DNA from: JANQPX01 sp050633905
Lineage (GTDB): Bacteria > Pseudomonadota > Alphaproteobacteria > Geminicoccales > Geminicoccaceae
DNA: 64,000 nt
Direction of reading: 5' to 3'
Assembly (NCBI GenBank): GCA_050633905.1
Contig: JBOEHJ010000084.1
Span: forward strand, 68,094-132,093
Below are positions 16,826-25,876 of this stretch, one piece after another. Made by a program: the position numbers and the translations under genes. The notes below the pieces were generated by a model. It was given only the letters and a program-made list of their open reading frames with translations. It made no database searches and was not told the DNA's origin. The stretch's first letter is position 1, and each line of letters begins with the position of its first letter.

Positions 16826-16920
16826 GAGCTCTCCCCTTGTTGCTTGGTTGAACGGCTTGCGCGGCGACTTTCTGGATCCCGCCGATCGCAGTCTTTATCT
16901 CGGATCGTCTGTAACTTGTG

Positions 16921-17142
16921 TCAGTTCATGGTCGGAATGAAGACATTCGCGCCGGCTTTGATACCGCTGGGCCAACGGGTGCCAATGGCTGTTACGCCGA
17001 TCATGCCGCGTTCGACCTGGTGTGCAAGGCACCTGGCAGCATCATTATTGCTGGTGAAGATCACCATGCCATCGTCATTTTCGTGTTCATTTCTCACTTG
17101 GTCTGTTGTCATCCCACGATAAGGCACGCCGCCTGACAGCTA
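16921..17142 (-). pseudogene. Probable relic of a methylmalonate-semialdehyde-type aldehyde dehydrogenase
   Basis: A minus-strand frame, opening about 70 codons after an in-frame TAG, contains GMVIFTSNNDAARCL followed by HQVERGMIGV. This matches the late part of the MmsA/aldehyde-dehydrogenase catalytic domain (consensus like GTVIFTSNGDAAR, then VEVGMVGVN). The motifs before and after, including the catalytic cysteine, are missing, so it would be a remnant. mmsA is commonly found next to omega-amino acid:pyruvate aminotransferase genes, which is the gene immediately upstream here. A chance match in a non-coding frame is the alternative. Confidence 0.45.
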
Positions 17143-17148
17143 ATCTGA

Positions 17149-17201
17149 ACGGTATCGCCAGCCCGACAACGACCTGGCATAGGCCAGGCTATGGATACCG
17201 T
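17149..17201. repeat. Inverted repeat with inner stem
   Basis: ACGGTATC (17149-17156) and GATACCGT (17194-17201) are perfect 8-bp inverted arms. The 37-nt centre has its own stems (CCTGGC/GCCAGG and CATAG/CTATG as read on minus). Located about 60 bp past the aminotransferase stop; could be a terminator hairpin or a small repeat element. Confidence 0.55.
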
Positions 17202-17261
17202 CCACTGAAAACTTGACCCGGAAATTTCACGGAAGCGCGTTGTGAAACACTGAACTCAAAC

Positions 17262-18623
17262 CTAGGCGATCTTTTCTTTGATCACTTCGGCAACCGTGCC
17301 GATCATCTCATCCAGATGGGCGCGTTCCGACACCAGTGGCGGCGAGAAGGCGACGGTATCACCACTGACCCGCGCCATCAGGCCGCGCTCGTAGCAGGCG
17401 AGCATGATCTCGAAGGTGCGCTTACCGGGAGCACCCGCCAGAGGCTCAAGCTCGATGGCACCCATATAGCCAATATTGCGGATATCGATCACGCCAGGCA
17501 GATCCCGCTGGGCGTGAAGCGCATCTTCGAAATACTGGCTGTTTTCCGTGACACGCTCGAAGATCCCTTCATCCTTGTAGGCTTCAAGGGTCGCCAAACC
17601 GGCAGCCGCGGCCAGCGGATGGGCGGAATAAGTGTAGCCATGGAACAGCTCGATCATATGTTCCGTTCCAGGCCCGTTGGTCGCTTCCATCAAGGCCTCG
17701 TATATATAGTCGCGCGCTATAACGGCCCCCATGGGCACATGAGCCGAGGTCAGGCCTTTGGCGTTGGTCATCAGATCGGGGGTCACGCCGAAATATTCCG
17801 AAGCCGAGGCCTTGCCGAGGCGTCCCCAGGCGGTGATGACTTCATCGAAGATCAAGAGAATGCCATGCTTATCACAAATCTCGCGCAGCCGCTGGAGATA
17901 GCCTTTGGGCGGCGGGTAGACGCCGATCGAGCCCGCCACTGGCTCCACGATCACGGCCGCGATGGTCGAGGGATCATGTAGCGCAATCAAGCGTTCCAGA
18001 TCATCGGCAAGCTCCGCACCATGCTCTGGCAGGCCCCGTGAGAACCCATTCCGCTCAATGTCGAGGGTGTGCCTTAGATGATCAACGCCGGCGAGTGTCG
18101 GCCCGAAGGTCTTTCGGTTGGCCACCATGCCACCGACAGCGATGCCGCCAAAGCCGACACCGTGATAGCCACGTTCGCGCCCGATAAGGCGATAGCGCCC
18201 AGCATCACCCTTAGCCCGATGATAGGCGAGCGCGATTTTAAGGGCGGTATCAACCGCTTCGGACCCAGAGTTGCAAAAGAAAACCCGGTTCAGATCGTCG
18301 GGCATAAGTGTGCCCACCCGCGAGGCGAGCTCGAAGGCCTGGGTATGGCTGAACTGAAAGGATGGCGCAAAATCGAGGGTCGCTACAGCCTTTTGTACGG
18401 CCTCCACCACTTTGGGATGGCAATGGCCGAGATTGGCGCACCAGAGCCCTGATGAGCTATCCAGAATTTGCCGCCCGTCATCGGAGGTGTAATGCATACC
18501 TTTGGCGCTGACGACAATCCTGGGATTGGCCTTGAATTGTTTATTGGGCGTGAAAGGAATCCAGAACGAATCCAGATCGTTAGGCGTTCCCGTCCCCAAA
18601 GCCTCGTCCAAATGATCAACCAT
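17262..18623 (-). CDS. Class III aminotransferase (omega-amino acid:pyruvate type)
   Basis: 453 residues. PLP-dependent fold I enzyme of class III. Seen: the opening LDSFWIPFTPNKQFK typical of beta-alanine/omega-amino acid:pyruvate transaminases, SGLWCANLGHCHPKV, NSGSEAVDTALKIA (phosphate contact), LIFDEVITAWGRLG (cofactor Asp) and the Schiff-base lysine K289 in TNAKGLTS. It probably transfers the amino group of an omega-amino acid such as beta-alanine or a related amine to pyruvate. The probable dehydrogenase relic downstream would have handled the semialdehyde product, so the pathway may now be completed elsewhere. Confidence 0.92.
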   Translation of the reverse strand: MVDHLDEALGTGTPNDLDSFWIPFTPNKQFKANPRIVVSAKGMHYTSDDGRQILDSSSGLWCANLGHCHPKVVEAVQKAVATLDFAPSFQFSHTQAFELASRVGTLMPDDLNRVFFCNSGSEAVDTALKIALAYHRAKGDAGRYRLIGRERGYHGVGFGGIAVGGMVANRKTFGPTLAGVDHLRHTLDIERNGFSRGLPEHGAELADDLERLIALHDPSTIAAVIVEPVAGSIGVYPPPKGYLQRLREICDKHGILLIFDEVITAWGRLGKASASEYFGVTPDLMTNAKGLTSAHVPMGAVIARDYIYEALMEATNGPGTEHMIELFHGYTYSAHPLAAAAGLATLEAYKDEGIFERVTENSQYFEDALHAQRDLPGVIDIRNIGYMGAIELEPLAGAPGKRTFEIMLACYERGLMARVSGDTVAFSPPLVSERAHLDEMIGTVAEVIKEKIA

Positions 18624-19052
18624 CGTCGTCCTCCCCGGCCTGTATCCCCGGAAGCCCCTTCAAAGGCTACCCGAAGGAACAGTCTTGAAAATTCGCATCT
18701 TTTGCAGTCGCCACCATACGCTCAGGATCGAGGCTTGGCGAGATCTTAGCGGCATCTTTCCTCAACCAACGTACTAGGTGACCGAGAGAACGATCAAACG
18801 ACCTATCGTCGAGTTTCGCGGATTTTCCCTTTTTGGGACCCGATCGACGCATTGACCAAGGCAGCACCCTGACTAGTATCGGCGCTCGAACCGAACCTGG
18901 ATCACTATGTTGCCGATAACAAGGCCAGTTTGGATTTTTTCTCAGGAAGAGAAACGACCTTGAGAAAGCAAGCGGCGGTTTGGTAGCCCGGCCAAGATCC
19001 AGACCTTCTCCCGTGTCAACTGATATGGTCATATCGCTAGGGGCTGTCGACG
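18624..19052. other. Divergent promoter region
   Basis: 429 bp between the aminotransferase (minus) and the M28 peptidase (plus). An open minus-strand frame (18667-19098) overlaps the peptidase start, has no recognisable sequence and is left out. I see no clear promoter or operator. Confidence 0.45.
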
Positions 19053-21980
19053 ATGAAGAGTAGGACCCGACAAACGGTATATTGCCTGGTTTCGGCAATT
19101 CTGGCCCTGGGCCAGGCCAGCGCGGCCTCCGCCGAGCAGGAGGGGCATGAAAGCGAACTCCTCGGCCATACCAGGCAATTGACCTTCGAAGGCCGGCGAG
19201 CTGGCGAAGGCTACTTCAATGGCGACGGCTCGAAGCTAATCTTTCAGAGCGAGCGGGAAGCGGATAATCCTTTCTATCAAATCTACCTTATGGATCTGGA
19301 AACCGGCGACACGGAGCGGCTGTCCACCGGTCTTGGTAAAACCACCTGTGCTTGGGTCCATCCCGACGACAACAGGTTCCTGTTCGCCTCAACCCATCTG
19401 GACCCCGAGGCCAAGGCCAAGCAGGACGAGGAATTCGCCGAACGGGAAAAAGGCGGACGGCGCTATTCCTGGAGCTTTGATGATCAATACGATCTTTTCG
19501 AGGGATCGATCGACGGTTCCGGCGAGCTGATCAATCTGACCAATGCGCTCGGTTATGATGCTGAAGGTTCCTATTCACCCGATGGTCAGGAGATCCTGTT
19601 TGCCTCCAACCGTCACGCTTATAGCGACGAGCTGACCGAGGACGAGCTGGCGCATCGGGACAAAGATGCCTCCTTCTTCATGGATCTCTACATCATGAAT
19701 GCGGATGGCTCGAATGTTCGCCGTCTGACCGATCAGCCGGGCTATGACGGCGGCCCGTTCTTCAGCGCCGATGGTGAGAAAATCGTCTGGCGCCGCTTCG
19801 CCGAGGACGGTCATAGTGCTGAAATCTATGTCATGAACCGGGATGGCTCGGGCGAGCGCAGGATCACCGACCTGGGTGCGATGTCCTGGGCGCCCTACTT
19901 CCATCCCTCTGGCGATTACATCGTCTTTGCGACCAGCGTCCATGGCTTTGCCAATTTCGAGCTCTATATCGTCGATACCGCGGGCGACAAGGAGCCGATC
20001 AGGGTCACCTCGGTCGAGAGTTTCGACAGCCTTCCGGTCTTTTCGCCGGATGGCCGGAAGATCACTTGGGCATCCTCGCGCACCGCCGACAAAAACGCCC
20101 AGATCTTCATGGCGGATTGGAACGATGAGGAGGCACGTCTTCTGCTCGATCTCGAACCGCCGGTCTCCATCACCCCGGGCGAAGTTCCTCCCTTGCCGGA
20201 AAGCACCGCCGAGATCGAGGCCGACGAGCTTCGCTTACATGTGGAAGCCCTTGCAGGGGATGCGATGGAGGGTAGGCTAACCGGCACCAAGGGCGAACAG
20301 CTCGCCACGGCCTATGTTGCCGAGGCCTTCGAGCGCTTGGGCCTGGAGCCAGCCGGCGATGATGGCAGCTACTTTCAGCCGTTCGAGTTCACCGCAGGCG
20401 TGTCACTCGGCGCAAAGAACAAGCTCACGATCACAACGCCATTGATCGAGGCTGAGCTTGATCGAGACTGGCGTCCACTCGGCATGTCCGCCGAAGGTGA
20501 AATCGCGCCAGCCGAGGTGGTTTTCGCCGGCTACGGTGTCGTGGCACCCGCCGATGGCCATCAGGGTTCCTATGATAGCTATGGGGATCTGGATGTTGCC
20601 GGCAAATGGGTGATGATGTTTCGCCATCTGCCCGAGGAGATCGGTGCCAAGCGCCGCCAGCATCTCCATCGCTACGCCGATCTCGGCTATAAGGCTGCTG
20701 TTGCGCGCGAGCGCGGTGCTCTTGGCATGATCCTGGTGAGCGGTCCCAATGCCGCCGTCCAAGACGAGCTGGTGCCGCTCGGCTTCGATGTCGCCACGGC
20801 AGGCTCCGCGATCGGGGCAATTTCCATCAGCAATGACCTTGCTGCCAGGCTGCTCGCAACCATCGAGAAAGATCTCCAGACCGTGCAAAGCGATCTTGAT
20901 GGCGGCGAGATGGTGCCGGGCTTCATTCTGCCGGACCTTAAGATCGCGCCGACCATCGACCTGGAGCAGGAGGTCAAGGTCGGGCGGAATGTGATCGCAC
21001 GGCTTGCCACCGGGGATGGCAGCAGCGGCAGTGCTGTGATGGTCGGCGCCCATGTCGATCATCTCGGCTACGGTGTCGAAGGCAAGTCGCTGGCCATCGG
21101 CGAGGATCGCGGTAAGATCCATTACGGCGCCGATGACAATGCCTCAGGCGTCGCAGGTCTCCTTGAGATCGCTGAATATCTCGCCGATCAGAAAGAGCGT
21201 GGCAAGCTCGCCATGCCACGGGACATCGTGTTCGCCGCCTGGTCGGGCGAAGAACTTGGGCTCCTTGGCTCGTCCCATTTCGTCAACCGCTTCGCCGGTG
21301 ACAAGCGGGAAAGCCTGCAGCCGGATATCGCCGCTTACCTGAACCTCGACATGATCGGCCATTACCGGGACAGCCTGTTGCTGCAAGGCGTCGGATCGAG
21401 CGCGTTTTGGCCAGGAGAGATCGAGCGCCGCAACGTGCCAGTCGGGCTGGCCATCAGCACCAGCGACAATGCGTTTTTGCCGACCGATGCCACCTCGTTC
21501 TATCTAAAGGGCGTGCCGGTGCTCAACGCGTTCACCGGCCCTCATGAGCATTACAGCACGCCAAGCGATACAGCCGATAAGCTCAATTACGAAGGGGCCG
21601 CCAAGATCACCAGGCTGGTTGCGCTTTTAACCCGCGCCGTCGCCAATGCTGAAGAGGTGCCGGGCTATGTCAAGCAGGAGCCGACTGATCGAGCCGGCAG
21701 GCGGCGCACCTCAGCGGTTTATCTCGGCACACTCCCCGATTATGCGGCAAGCGACGTCGAAGGGGCGCTGATCAACGGGGTTACCGAACAGAGCCCGGCG
21801 GCCAAGGCTGGCATCGAAGGTGGTGATCAGATCGTCGAGATCGCCGGTCGCGACATCGCCAATATCTATGACTATTCCCATGCCCTGGATGGTCTGAAGA
21901 TTGGCGAGGCGGTTGATGTCGTGGTCCTGAGGGCGGGAGAGCGCCTGACGCTGACCCTGACGCCTTCTTCGCGCGATTGA
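19053..21980 (+). CDS. Secreted M28-family metallopeptidase with TolB-like propeller and PDZ domain
   Basis: 975 residues. Signal peptide ending near SAASAEQ. Residues about 40-365 are a TolB/PD40-type beta-propeller with repeats such as SPDGQEILFASNR and SPDGRKITWASSR. Residues about 390-870 are an M28 zinc aminopeptidase with an inserted PA domain (about 470-620). Metal ligands are visible: H667 in AHVDHLG, the Asp pair at 694-695 in GADDNASG, E733/E734 in SGEELGLLG, D in NLDMIGH and H in PHEHYSTPSD. A C-terminal PDZ domain (about 880-970) follows. Exported peptidase, probably trimming peptides in the periplasm or outer envelope. The lipoprotein gene follows 49 bp downstream. Confidence 0.9.
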   Translation: MKSRTRQTVYCLVSAILALGQASAASAEQEGHESELLGHTRQLTFEGRRAGEGYFNGDGSKLIFQSEREADNPFYQIYLMDLETGDTERLSTGLGKTTCAWVHPDDNRFLFASTHLDPEAKAKQDEEFAEREKGGRRYSWSFDDQYDLFEGSIDGSGELINLTNALGYDAEGSYSPDGQEILFASNRHAYSDELTEDELAHRDKDASFFMDLYIMNADGSNVRRLTDQPGYDGGPFFSADGEKIVWRRFAEDGHSAEIYVMNRDGSGERRITDLGAMSWAPYFHPSGDYIVFATSVHGFANFELYIVDTAGDKEPIRVTSVESFDSLPVFSPDGRKITWASSRTADKNAQIFMADWNDEEARLLLDLEPPVSITPGEVPPLPESTAEIEADELRLHVEALAGDAMEGRLTGTKGEQLATAYVAEAFERLGLEPAGDDGSYFQPFEFTAGVSLGAKNKLTITTPLIEAELDRDWRPLGMSAEGEIAPAEVVFAGYGVVAPADGHQGSYDSYGDLDVAGKWVMMFRHLPEEIGAKRRQHLHRYADLGYKAAVARERGALGMILVSGPNAAVQDELVPLGFDVATAGSAIGAISISNDLAARLLATIEKDLQTVQSDLDGGEMVPGFILPDLKIAPTIDLEQEVKVGRNVIARLATGDGSSGSAVMVGAHVDHLGYGVEGKSLAIGEDRGKIHYGADDNASGVAGLLEIAEYLADQKERGKLAMPRDIVFAAWSGEELGLLGSSHFVNRFAGDKRESLQPDIAAYLNLDMIGHYRDSLLLQGVGSSAFWPGEIERRNVPVGLAISTSDNAFLPTDATSFYLKGVPVLNAFTGPHEHYSTPSDTADKLNYEGAAKITRLVALLTRAVANAEEVPGYVKQEPTDRAGRRRTSAVYLGTLPDYAASDVEGALINGVTEQSPAAKAGIEGGDQIVEIAGRDIANIYDYSHALDGLKIGEAVDVVVLRAGERLTLTLTPSSRD

Positions 21981-22029
21981 AGAAGCAAGAGGGCCGGAAC
22001 TAAGATCTTATTGCCGAAAGGATAGAGAA

Positions 22030-22536
22030 ATGACGACGTTCAAGCTTGGCTTTGTGGTCCTCGTAGCATTAACCCTTGCCGCCTGCGCCAAACCCACAGC
22101 CTATCAGGCTGCACCTCAACAAGGGGCATTCGGCTATTCCGAAAAGGTGATCGGCGAGGGCCAGTATCGCATCGGCTTTGCTGGCAACGGCCTGACCACG
22201 CGAAAAACCGTCGATCTCTATTTGCTCTATCGCGCGGCTGAGCTGACCCAGGAGAAGGGCTTCGACTATTTCATCGTGGGTGAGCGGCAAGACTTCATCG
22301 ATCCCCAAGGCATCGGCGGACGCCAGAGCCAAATCAGCTTCGCGCGTCGCCAGGAACTCCTGATCGGCAGCGGAATTCGATCGCGCTTTGGTGAAGAGGT
22401 GGTCGATCAATACGGCGCTGAGATTGACATCCTGATGCAAAAGGGCGAGAAGCCCGACTCGGCAAACGTCCATCGAGCCGTCGACGTGATCGAGCGATCG
22501 AAGAACGCCATCGTCAGACCCAAGGTCAAGGCCTGA
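22030..22536 (+). CDS. CC0125/CC1285-like lipoprotein
   Basis: 168 residues with a lipobox (LTLAACAK, lipidated Cys at about residue 19), so anchored to a membrane from the periplasmic side. The region SEKVIGEGQYRIGFAGN followed by LYRAAELTQEKGFDYFIV matches the small alphaproteobacterial lipoprotein family in which the Tyr/Phe-rich core forms a compact fold of unknown function. AAGGA sits seven bases before the ATG. Short gap to the peptidase upstream suggests possible co-transcription. No catalytic motif seen. Confidence 0.82.
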   Translation: MTTFKLGFVVLVALTLAACAKPTAYQAAPQQGAFGYSEKVIGEGQYRIGFAGNGLTTRKTVDLYLLYRAAELTQEKGFDYFIVGERQDFIDPQGIGGRQSQISFARRQELLIGSGIRSRFGEEVVDQYGAEIDILMQKGEKPDSANVHRAVDVIERSKNAIVRPKVKA

Positions 22537-22721
22537 CGCGAAGGACGTTCAGTCCTGTCGCATCATGCTGACGGATCAGCTCTTCGGACGTTGGATACGG
22601 GTCCTTTCGACCTGTCGGTTGGATGACGGTTGGTCCGTTTGGATTTGCCGAGACAACGCCGACGGTCTTCCCTATCTTAATTGAGAAATGATCGTCGGTT
22701 GCATCCGATGGAGAGGCTGTT

Positions 22722-23717
22722 TTGAGTAACGCTAAGGATTCGACGATACCGGAGGAAAACCGGCCCGAGGTGGGCGACTATTCTTTCGATCTCGATCGCC
22801 TGCTATCGGCTGTGGTCTCGCTTCGTGCCGAGGTGCCGAACGAAGCGTTCACCGCCCAAGTCCTGGGCACCGAACGTGCCGGCAATGGCGTCGTGATCAG
22901 CGATAACGGTCTGGTGCTCACCATCGGCTATCTGATCACCGAGGCCGAGACCATCTGGCTTGCCACCAATAATGGCCAGGTCGCCCCCGCCCATGTCGTC
23001 GGATATGATCAGGCGAGCGGGTTCGGCCTCGTCCAGGCCCTGGGCAAATTGGACGTCGACCCCTTGCCCTTCGGCTCGATCAAGGATGTCCATGCGAATT
23101 ATCCCGTGATTATTGCGGGCCATGGCGGACGAAAGCAGGCGCTCAAAGCTGAGGTGATCGCCAAGCGCGAATTCGCCGGCTATTGGGAGTATCTGGTCGA
23201 CGAGGCTCTATTTACGGCGCCCGCCCATCCGAATTGGGGCGGCACGGCCTGTATCGGCACGGATGGGCGTCTGATCGGCATCGGTTCGCTCTTGATCCAG
23301 CATTCCGACGGCGACGAGACCGAAGATGATGAGGCGGTGGCTGATGGTAACATGATCGTGCCCGTGGATCTCCTGCCGCCGATCCTCGATGATCTGCTGA
23401 AATTTGGCCAGGTCCAGACCCCACCCCGCCCCTGGCTTGGCATGTTTACTGCCGATAGCGCCGATGACGATGTCTTCGTCGTCGGTCTTGCCAAGGACGG
23501 TCCTGCGGACCAGGCCGGCATCGAAGTCGCCGATGTGGTCATCAGCGTCGGCGACGAATTGGTCGAAAGCTTGGCTGATATGTGGCGAAAAGTCTGGGCG
23601 CAAGGTGCTGCCGGTGTCGACATTCCCCTCACCTTGATGCGGGACGGCAAGCGCATGACCAAAAAACTTCATTCCGCCGATCGCAACAGTTTCTTGAAAC
23701 AGGCCTCGGTGCACTAA
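22722..23717 (+). CDS. HtrA-fold protein with PDZ domain, catalytic triad lost
   Basis: 331 residues from a TTG start with GGAGAGG six bases upstream. The trypsin-like HtrA/DegP core (about 25-225) and a PDZ domain (about 230-320, GLAKDGPADQAGIEVADVV) are clear. All three catalytic positions differ: the His of TNAHV/TNNHV is Tyr70 (LTIGYLI), the Asp of DxxxDxAL is Gly100 (DQASGFGL), and the Ser of GNSGG is Trp172 (PNWGGTA). No signal peptide, so probably cytoplasmic. I infer a binding or regulatory protein rather than a protease. Confidence 0.85.
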   Translation: MSNAKDSTIPEENRPEVGDYSFDLDRLLSAVVSLRAEVPNEAFTAQVLGTERAGNGVVISDNGLVLTIGYLITEAETIWLATNNGQVAPAHVVGYDQASGFGLVQALGKLDVDPLPFGSIKDVHANYPVIIAGHGGRKQALKAEVIAKREFAGYWEYLVDEALFTAPAHPNWGGTACIGTDGRLIGIGSLLIQHSDGDETEDDEAVADGNMIVPVDLLPPILDDLLKFGQVQTPPRPWLGMFTADSADDDVFVVGLAKDGPADQAGIEVADVVISVGDELVESLADMWRKVWAQGAAGVDIPLTLMRDGKRMTKKLHSADRNSFLKQASVH

Positions 23718-23893
23718 AGACCCATCAACCGTGAGGAGCTGACTACAGCTTGGTCGACGAAAGAACCGCGTCTTAACAACCGCGATCAAGGTTGTCATTC
23801 CCGTATTTGTTCGCTATCAGCCTGAAGGACGGTTGATCAAAAAAATAAGCACCAAGTGACCACGGGCCACGAAATTTCGGGAGGATTGCTCGC

Positions 23894-24859
23894 ATGTTAA
23901 GCCGGCTTTTGCCTGTCTTAATCATGACTTCAATTGCCGGTCTCGGCGCTGAAGCACGAACGCTTTTTGTCTCCAATGAGAAAGGCAATTCGATCAGCGT
24001 CGTCGATGGCGAGACGCTTGAACTGATCGAAGAGGTCGCGGTCGGCCAGCGCCCGCGCGGCATCGAGCTCGGCAAGGACAAAAAATTTCTCTATATCTGC
24101 GCCTCCGACGACGACACCATCGAAGTGATGGATACCGAGACTTACGAGATCGTCGGCACCATGCCGTCTGGCCCTGATCCCGAGCTGATGGTGATTTCCC
24201 CCGACGGCAAAACGATTTACGTCGCCAACGAGGACGACAATCTGGTTTCCGTGGTCGATATCGAAAGCCGATCAATCCGCGCCGAGATCCCGGTCGGCGT
24301 CGAGCCCGAAGGCATGGGCATCAGCCCCGATGGCACAACGGTGGTCAACACCTCCGAGACCACCAATATGGCCCACTTCATCGACACCGCGACCTCCGAG
24401 ATCACCGACAACGTCCTCGTTGATCAGCGCCCACGCTTTGCCCAGTTCACCGGCGATGGCGAGCAGGTCTGGGTCTCCTCCGAAATCGGTGGGACCGTCG
24501 CGGTCATCGATAACGAGTCGCGCGAAATCATTCACAAAATCACCTTCGAGATCCCAGGCGTGCCGCCCGAGGCCATCCAACCCGTCGGCGTTCGGCTCCT
24601 CGCCGATCGCTCCAAGGCCTATATCGCGCTTGGCCCCTCGAACCGGGTCGCCGTCGTCGATGCCCAAACCTATGACGTTCTCGACTACTTATTGGTGGGG
24701 CAACGGGTTTGGCAGCTTGCCTTCTCACCGGATGAAAAGTTCATCTATTCGACCAACGGCGTCTCCAACGACATCTCCGTGATCGACGTTGAGGCCGATA
24801 AGGTGATCAAATCCATCGCGGTCGGCCGCTTCCCCTGGGGCGTCGTCGTCAAGGATTAG
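23894..24859 (+). CDS. PQQ-catabolism-associated YVTN beta-propeller protein
   Basis: 321 residues, signal peptide ending near LGAEA, then seven blades of the YVTN type with repeating units (LFVSNEKGNSISVVD, TIYVANEDDNLVSVVD, IYSTNGVSNDISVID, each followed by VGxxPxG). This matches the periplasmic beta-propeller family that accompanies PQQ-dependent alcohol oxidation. No enzymatic residues are known in the family. GGGAGGA lies before the ATG. It heads a + strand group with two small secreted proteins and a YHYH protein, facing pqqDCB on the other strand. Confidence 0.88.
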   Translation: MLSRLLPVLIMTSIAGLGAEARTLFVSNEKGNSISVVDGETLELIEEVAVGQRPRGIELGKDKKFLYICASDDDTIEVMDTETYEIVGTMPSGPDPELMVISPDGKTIYVANEDDNLVSVVDIESRSIRAEIPVGVEPEGMGISPDGTTVVNTSETTNMAHFIDTATSEITDNVLVDQRPRFAQFTGDGEQVWVSSEIGGTVAVIDNESREIIHKITFEIPGVPPEAIQPVGVRLLADRSKAYIALGPSNRVAVVDAQTYDVLDYLLVGQRVWQLAFSPDEKFIYSTNGVSNDISVIDVEADKVIKSIAVGRFPWGVVVKD

Positions 24860-24908
24860 TTTTTTGTGACGTGAGCCCATCCCAGCCGATAGAAGAGATG
24901 GCGACGAT

Positions 24909-25514
24909 ATGCTTCAGCAGTTGAGAATTCTTTGTGCCAGCTTCGGCCTGATCGTGTGTTCGACAATTGTGCTCGCCCAGGAAGCCGATCCGGACTGGCC
25001 CTGCGTTCAGCGCCTCCTGCCCGAGGTAGCAGGCGGCATGATCTGGCCAGGGCCGCCCTTGGAAAATGGCAGGGCGCCAAAGGCCGACAAGACCCTGGAA
25101 GCACTCGCCGGCGAACTTGCGGCGAGGCGCGTGCCGATCGAAGAGGCCGAGCGTCAGGTGGTCACTTTCGCAGGCGACCTTGCCGAGGCCGAGAAGGCTG
25201 AACGCCTCACCCATCTCTTCGAGGCGACGCTTAAGATCATCAACAGCGATCGCGCCTCGATCATTAACGGCATCAAACGCTTCTCCCAGGGTCAGCGCAC
25301 GCTCGCGGATAAGATCAACGCCAAGAATCAGGAGATCGAGACCATCGATCGAAGCGATTTATTGAAACGCGATACGGCGATGGCGGAACGCGATTGGGAC
25401 ATCCGCATCTTCGAGGATCGCCGTCAATCGCTTGCCTATCTCTGTGAACAGCCGGTCCTCCTGGAACAACGCGCCTTCACCCTGGCGCGCAGCATCGCCA
25501 GCCACATCCCGTAA
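24909..25514 (+). CDS. Secreted protein of unknown function in quinoprotein cluster
   Basis: 201 residues with a signal peptide ending at STIVLAQ. The mature protein begins ADPDWPCVQRLLPEV with WPGPPL shortly after, then is mostly charged helices (about 70-190). Two cysteines, near the start (DWPCVQ) and near the end (LCEQP), could form a disulfide. I do not know a named family; its position between the beta-propeller gene and another small secreted protein suggests an accessory role in periplasmic alcohol oxidation. The gap to the gene before is 49 bp. Confidence 0.7.
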   Translation: MLQQLRILCASFGLIVCSTIVLAQEADPDWPCVQRLLPEVAGGMIWPGPPLENGRAPKADKTLEALAGELAARRVPIEEAERQVVTFAGDLAEAEKAERLTHLFEATLKIINSDRASIINGIKRFSQGQRTLADKINAKNQEIETIDRSDLLKRDTAMAERDWDIRIFEDRRQSLAYLCEQPVLLEQRAFTLARSIASHIP

Positions 25515-25531
25515 CGAGAGGGTACGCTCCC

Positions 25532-25876
25532 TTGACCAGAATTTTTTTGACCCTGGCCATTCTGGCATTCGTCGGCCTCCCCCGCCCTGGCCTTGCCCAC
25601 GACTACCCGACTGAGGTCATCGGCGACTACCTCTTCGCCTGCATGGCAAGCAACGGGCAAACCCAAGAAGCACTCTCAAAATGTGCCTGCAGCATCGACG
25701 TCATCTCCTCGATCATCACCCATGAGGACTACGCTGAGGCCGAAACCATCATGTCGATGCGCCAGGTTAGAGGCGGCGGCGAAAAGATGGCGCTATTCAA
25801 GGAAACGAAGTTAGCGAAAGAGGCCGTCGACAAGCTTAAACGCGCGCAAATTGAAGCCGAGATCAGGTGCTTTTGA
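25532..25876 (+). CDS. Small secreted Cys protein, quinoprotein-cluster associated
   Basis: 114 residues from a TTG start at 25532, with GAGAGGG upstream. Signal peptide ending near GLAHD. The mature part of about 90 residues has the pattern DYLFACMASNG, then KCACSID, and ends in RCF, giving four cysteines that could pair. Eighteen bp separate it from the gene before, so they are almost certainly co-transcribed. Function unknown; I recall similar small proteins beside quinoprotein dehydrogenase genes, which is an inference from context and not a test. Confidence 0.68.
   Translation: MTRIFLTLAILAFVGLPRPGLAHDYPTEVIGDYLFACMASNGQTQEALSKCACSIDVISSIITHEDYAEAETIMSMRQVRGGGEKMALFKETKLAKEAVDKLKRAQIEAEIRCF

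Larger units (their letters stand above)
16826..17261. other. Intergenic region with gene relic and inverted repeat
   Basis: 436 bp between two minus-strand genes. It holds a short aldehyde-dehydrogenase-like relic and an inverted repeat, both listed separately. Nothing else was recognised. Confidence 0.5.

Noticed and set aside
18667..19098. 143-codon minus-strand frame upstream of the M28 peptidase
   Set aside because: Overlaps the peptidase start, has low-complexity basic sequence, no signal or domain, and no clear ribosome site.
22722..23717. Annotation as an active DegP/HtrA serine protease
   Set aside because: His, Asp and Ser of the triad are all replaced, so activity should not be assumed.
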